Below are positions 6,596-7,305 of a stretch of 7,305 bases of DNA, one piece after another. Below the pieces are notes generated by a model. The model saw only the letters and a list, made by a program, of their open reading frames with translations, searched no databases and was not told where the DNA came from. Source of the stretch: Clostridia bacterium (GTDB taxonomy: Bacteria > Bacillota > Clostridia > Oscillospirales > CAG-272); NCBI GenBank assembly GCA_017958845.1, contig JAGDBW010000095.1, positions 1-7,305 on the forward strand, in the 5' to 3' direction. A program made the translations under genes and the position numbers. Each line of letters begins with the position of its first letter. The first letter of the stretch is position 1.

Positions 6596-7305
6596 ATGGA
6601 AAAAAGCGAAAAAAAAGCAAAAACCCCCCGCATGATCGCCCTGATCGTGCTGGTATGCCTGCTCGCCGCGGCCCTGCTCGGGACCGGGGCGGCGCTGATC
6701 GCGCGGCGCGTCACGCGCGGGCCGGTGGTCTATCGCTATGAGGATCTGCGGGTGCGCGAGGGCGTGGTGCGATGCCTCTTTGCCTACTATCGCGCCGCCA
6801 TCCCCGTCGCCTACGACGAGATCAGCGACACGCCCGCCTACTGGTCGGCGACGGTCGACGGGGTCAGCAACGGCGAGCGGTGGGGCGAGGCGGCCCTCCG
6901 GGGCGTGCGCGAGACCATCGCGGCGGCCCGCCTCTTTGACGAATGCGGGACGCTGTCCGAGAGCGAGCGCGAGCGTCTGCGCGCGGACCTGGACGAGGTA
7001 TACGCCCGCGCGGGCGGCAGGGACGCCTATGACGAGCTGGCCGCACCGCTCGGCTTTGACCATCGGGATCTGGAGAGCGCGACGCTGCTGCTGCGCAAGG
7101 CGGCGCTGCTGGCCGACGCCCGCTGGGGCGAGGCGGGCGAGTCCGTGGACGCCGGGGCGCTCACGACCTATCTGAGAGACAACTACGTCTGCGTGCGCCT
7201 GATCCGCGTGCGCGTGACCGACAAGATGAAAAAGGTCGAAGAAGGCCTGTACGTGCTCGACGGAAGCCTGTACGTCACAGAGTCCCGCACCGACGAGGAG
7301 CAGGC
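6596..7305 (+). CDS. Membrane-anchored SurA/PrsA-like foldase, N-terminal part
   Basis: 236 codons are open to the window edge, so the 3' end is missing. Residues 1-12 are charged (MEKSEKKAKTPR), residues 13-36 form one hydrophobic segment, and the rest is soluble and presumably outside the membrane. The cysteine at 21 is not in a lipobox, so this looks like an uncleaved anchor rather than a lipoprotein. Residues 46-180 are helical and charged. They match, from memory, the chaperone part of clostridial peptidyl-prolyl isomerases near mfd: a YRYEDLRVREG start, then DTPAYWSATVDGVSNGE (78-94), then LFDECGTLSESER. NYVCVRLIRVRV (196-207) sits where a parvulin domain usually begins with a V-[KR]-H-I pattern, but the histidine is Leu here. 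Its role would be folding of exported proteins. The family call rests on pattern and position after mfd; a non-catalytic relative is possible. Confidence 0.62.
   Translation, partial: MEKSEKKAKTPRMIALIVLVCLLAAALLGTGAALIARRVTRGPVVYRYEDLRVREGVVRCLFAYYRAAIPVAYDEISDTPAYWSATVDGVSNGERWGEAALRGVRETIAAARLFDECGTLSESERERLRADLDEVYARAGGRDAYDELAAPLGFDHRDLESATLLLRKAALLADARWGEAGESVDAGALTTYLRDNYVCVRLIRVRVTDKMKKVEEGLYVLDGSLYVTESRTDEEQ

Noticed and set aside
5917..6741. A 274-codon + strand frame bridging the end of mfd, the spacer and the start of the last gene.
   Set aside because: It is Arg/Gly/Pro-rich low complexity. It stays open because the spacer has no T and therefore no stop codons. It overlaps two supported genes in other frames.
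6017..7063. A 348-codon minus-strand frame across the mfd end, the spacer and the last gene.
   Set aside because: There is no recognisable domain, and the composition changes abruptly where it crosses the A/T-skewed spacer. It lies opposite two + strand genes with good support.
1..7305. Mobile element, CRISPR array, tRNA, rRNA or a defence or secretion system.
   Set aside because: No transposase or integrase motifs, no regularly spaced palindromic repeats, and no tRNA-like cloverleaf with CCA or T-loop words were seen. All coding space is taken by four chromosomal genes with matching GC-biased codon use.

Overview
The window is about 7.3 kb of very GC-rich bacterial DNA with strongly GC-biased third codon positions. 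It carries four co-directional genes, all on the + strand: nadE (5' end cut off), pth, mfd, and the first 236 codons of a membrane-anchored protein that resembles SurA/PrsA-type peptidyl-prolyl isomerases. The order pth - mfd - foldase is, as far as I recall, a recurring arrangement in Clostridia. The two-domain glutamine-dependent NadE, the Pth with a short N-terminal extension and the foldase type also fit a high-GC member of the Clostridia, such as an uncultured Oscillospirales-like gut lineage. This taxonomic placement is inference from gene content and remembered sequence style, not from a search.

Layout: 1-1811 nadE (NAD+ synthase, last step of NAD biosynthesis); 1812-1898 short leader with no terminator; 1899-2525 pth (recycles peptidyl-tRNA); 2526-2836 a 311-nt spacer that opens with a probable intrinsic terminator and is then extremely T-rich and A-poor; 2837-6400 mfd (transcription-repair coupling factor), with a good Shine-Dalgarno sequence; 6401-6595 a 195-nt spacer with the opposite bias (A-rich, T-free for 139 nt) and several GC hairpins; 6596-7305 the truncated membrane-anchored protein.

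The genes are mostly core housekeeping functions: cofactor synthesis, translation rescue, transcription-coupled repair and probably extracytoplasmic folding. nadE and pth look co-transcribed. The terminator-like element after pth suggests that mfd expression is at least partly uncoupled from pth, although I could not find a convincing new promoter. I see no mobile element, CRISPR array, tRNA, rRNA or defence system. I found no previously undescribed multi-gene system. The least ordinary signals are the two intergenic spacers with mirror-image strand composition and the apparent loss of the expected parvulin histidine in the last gene.
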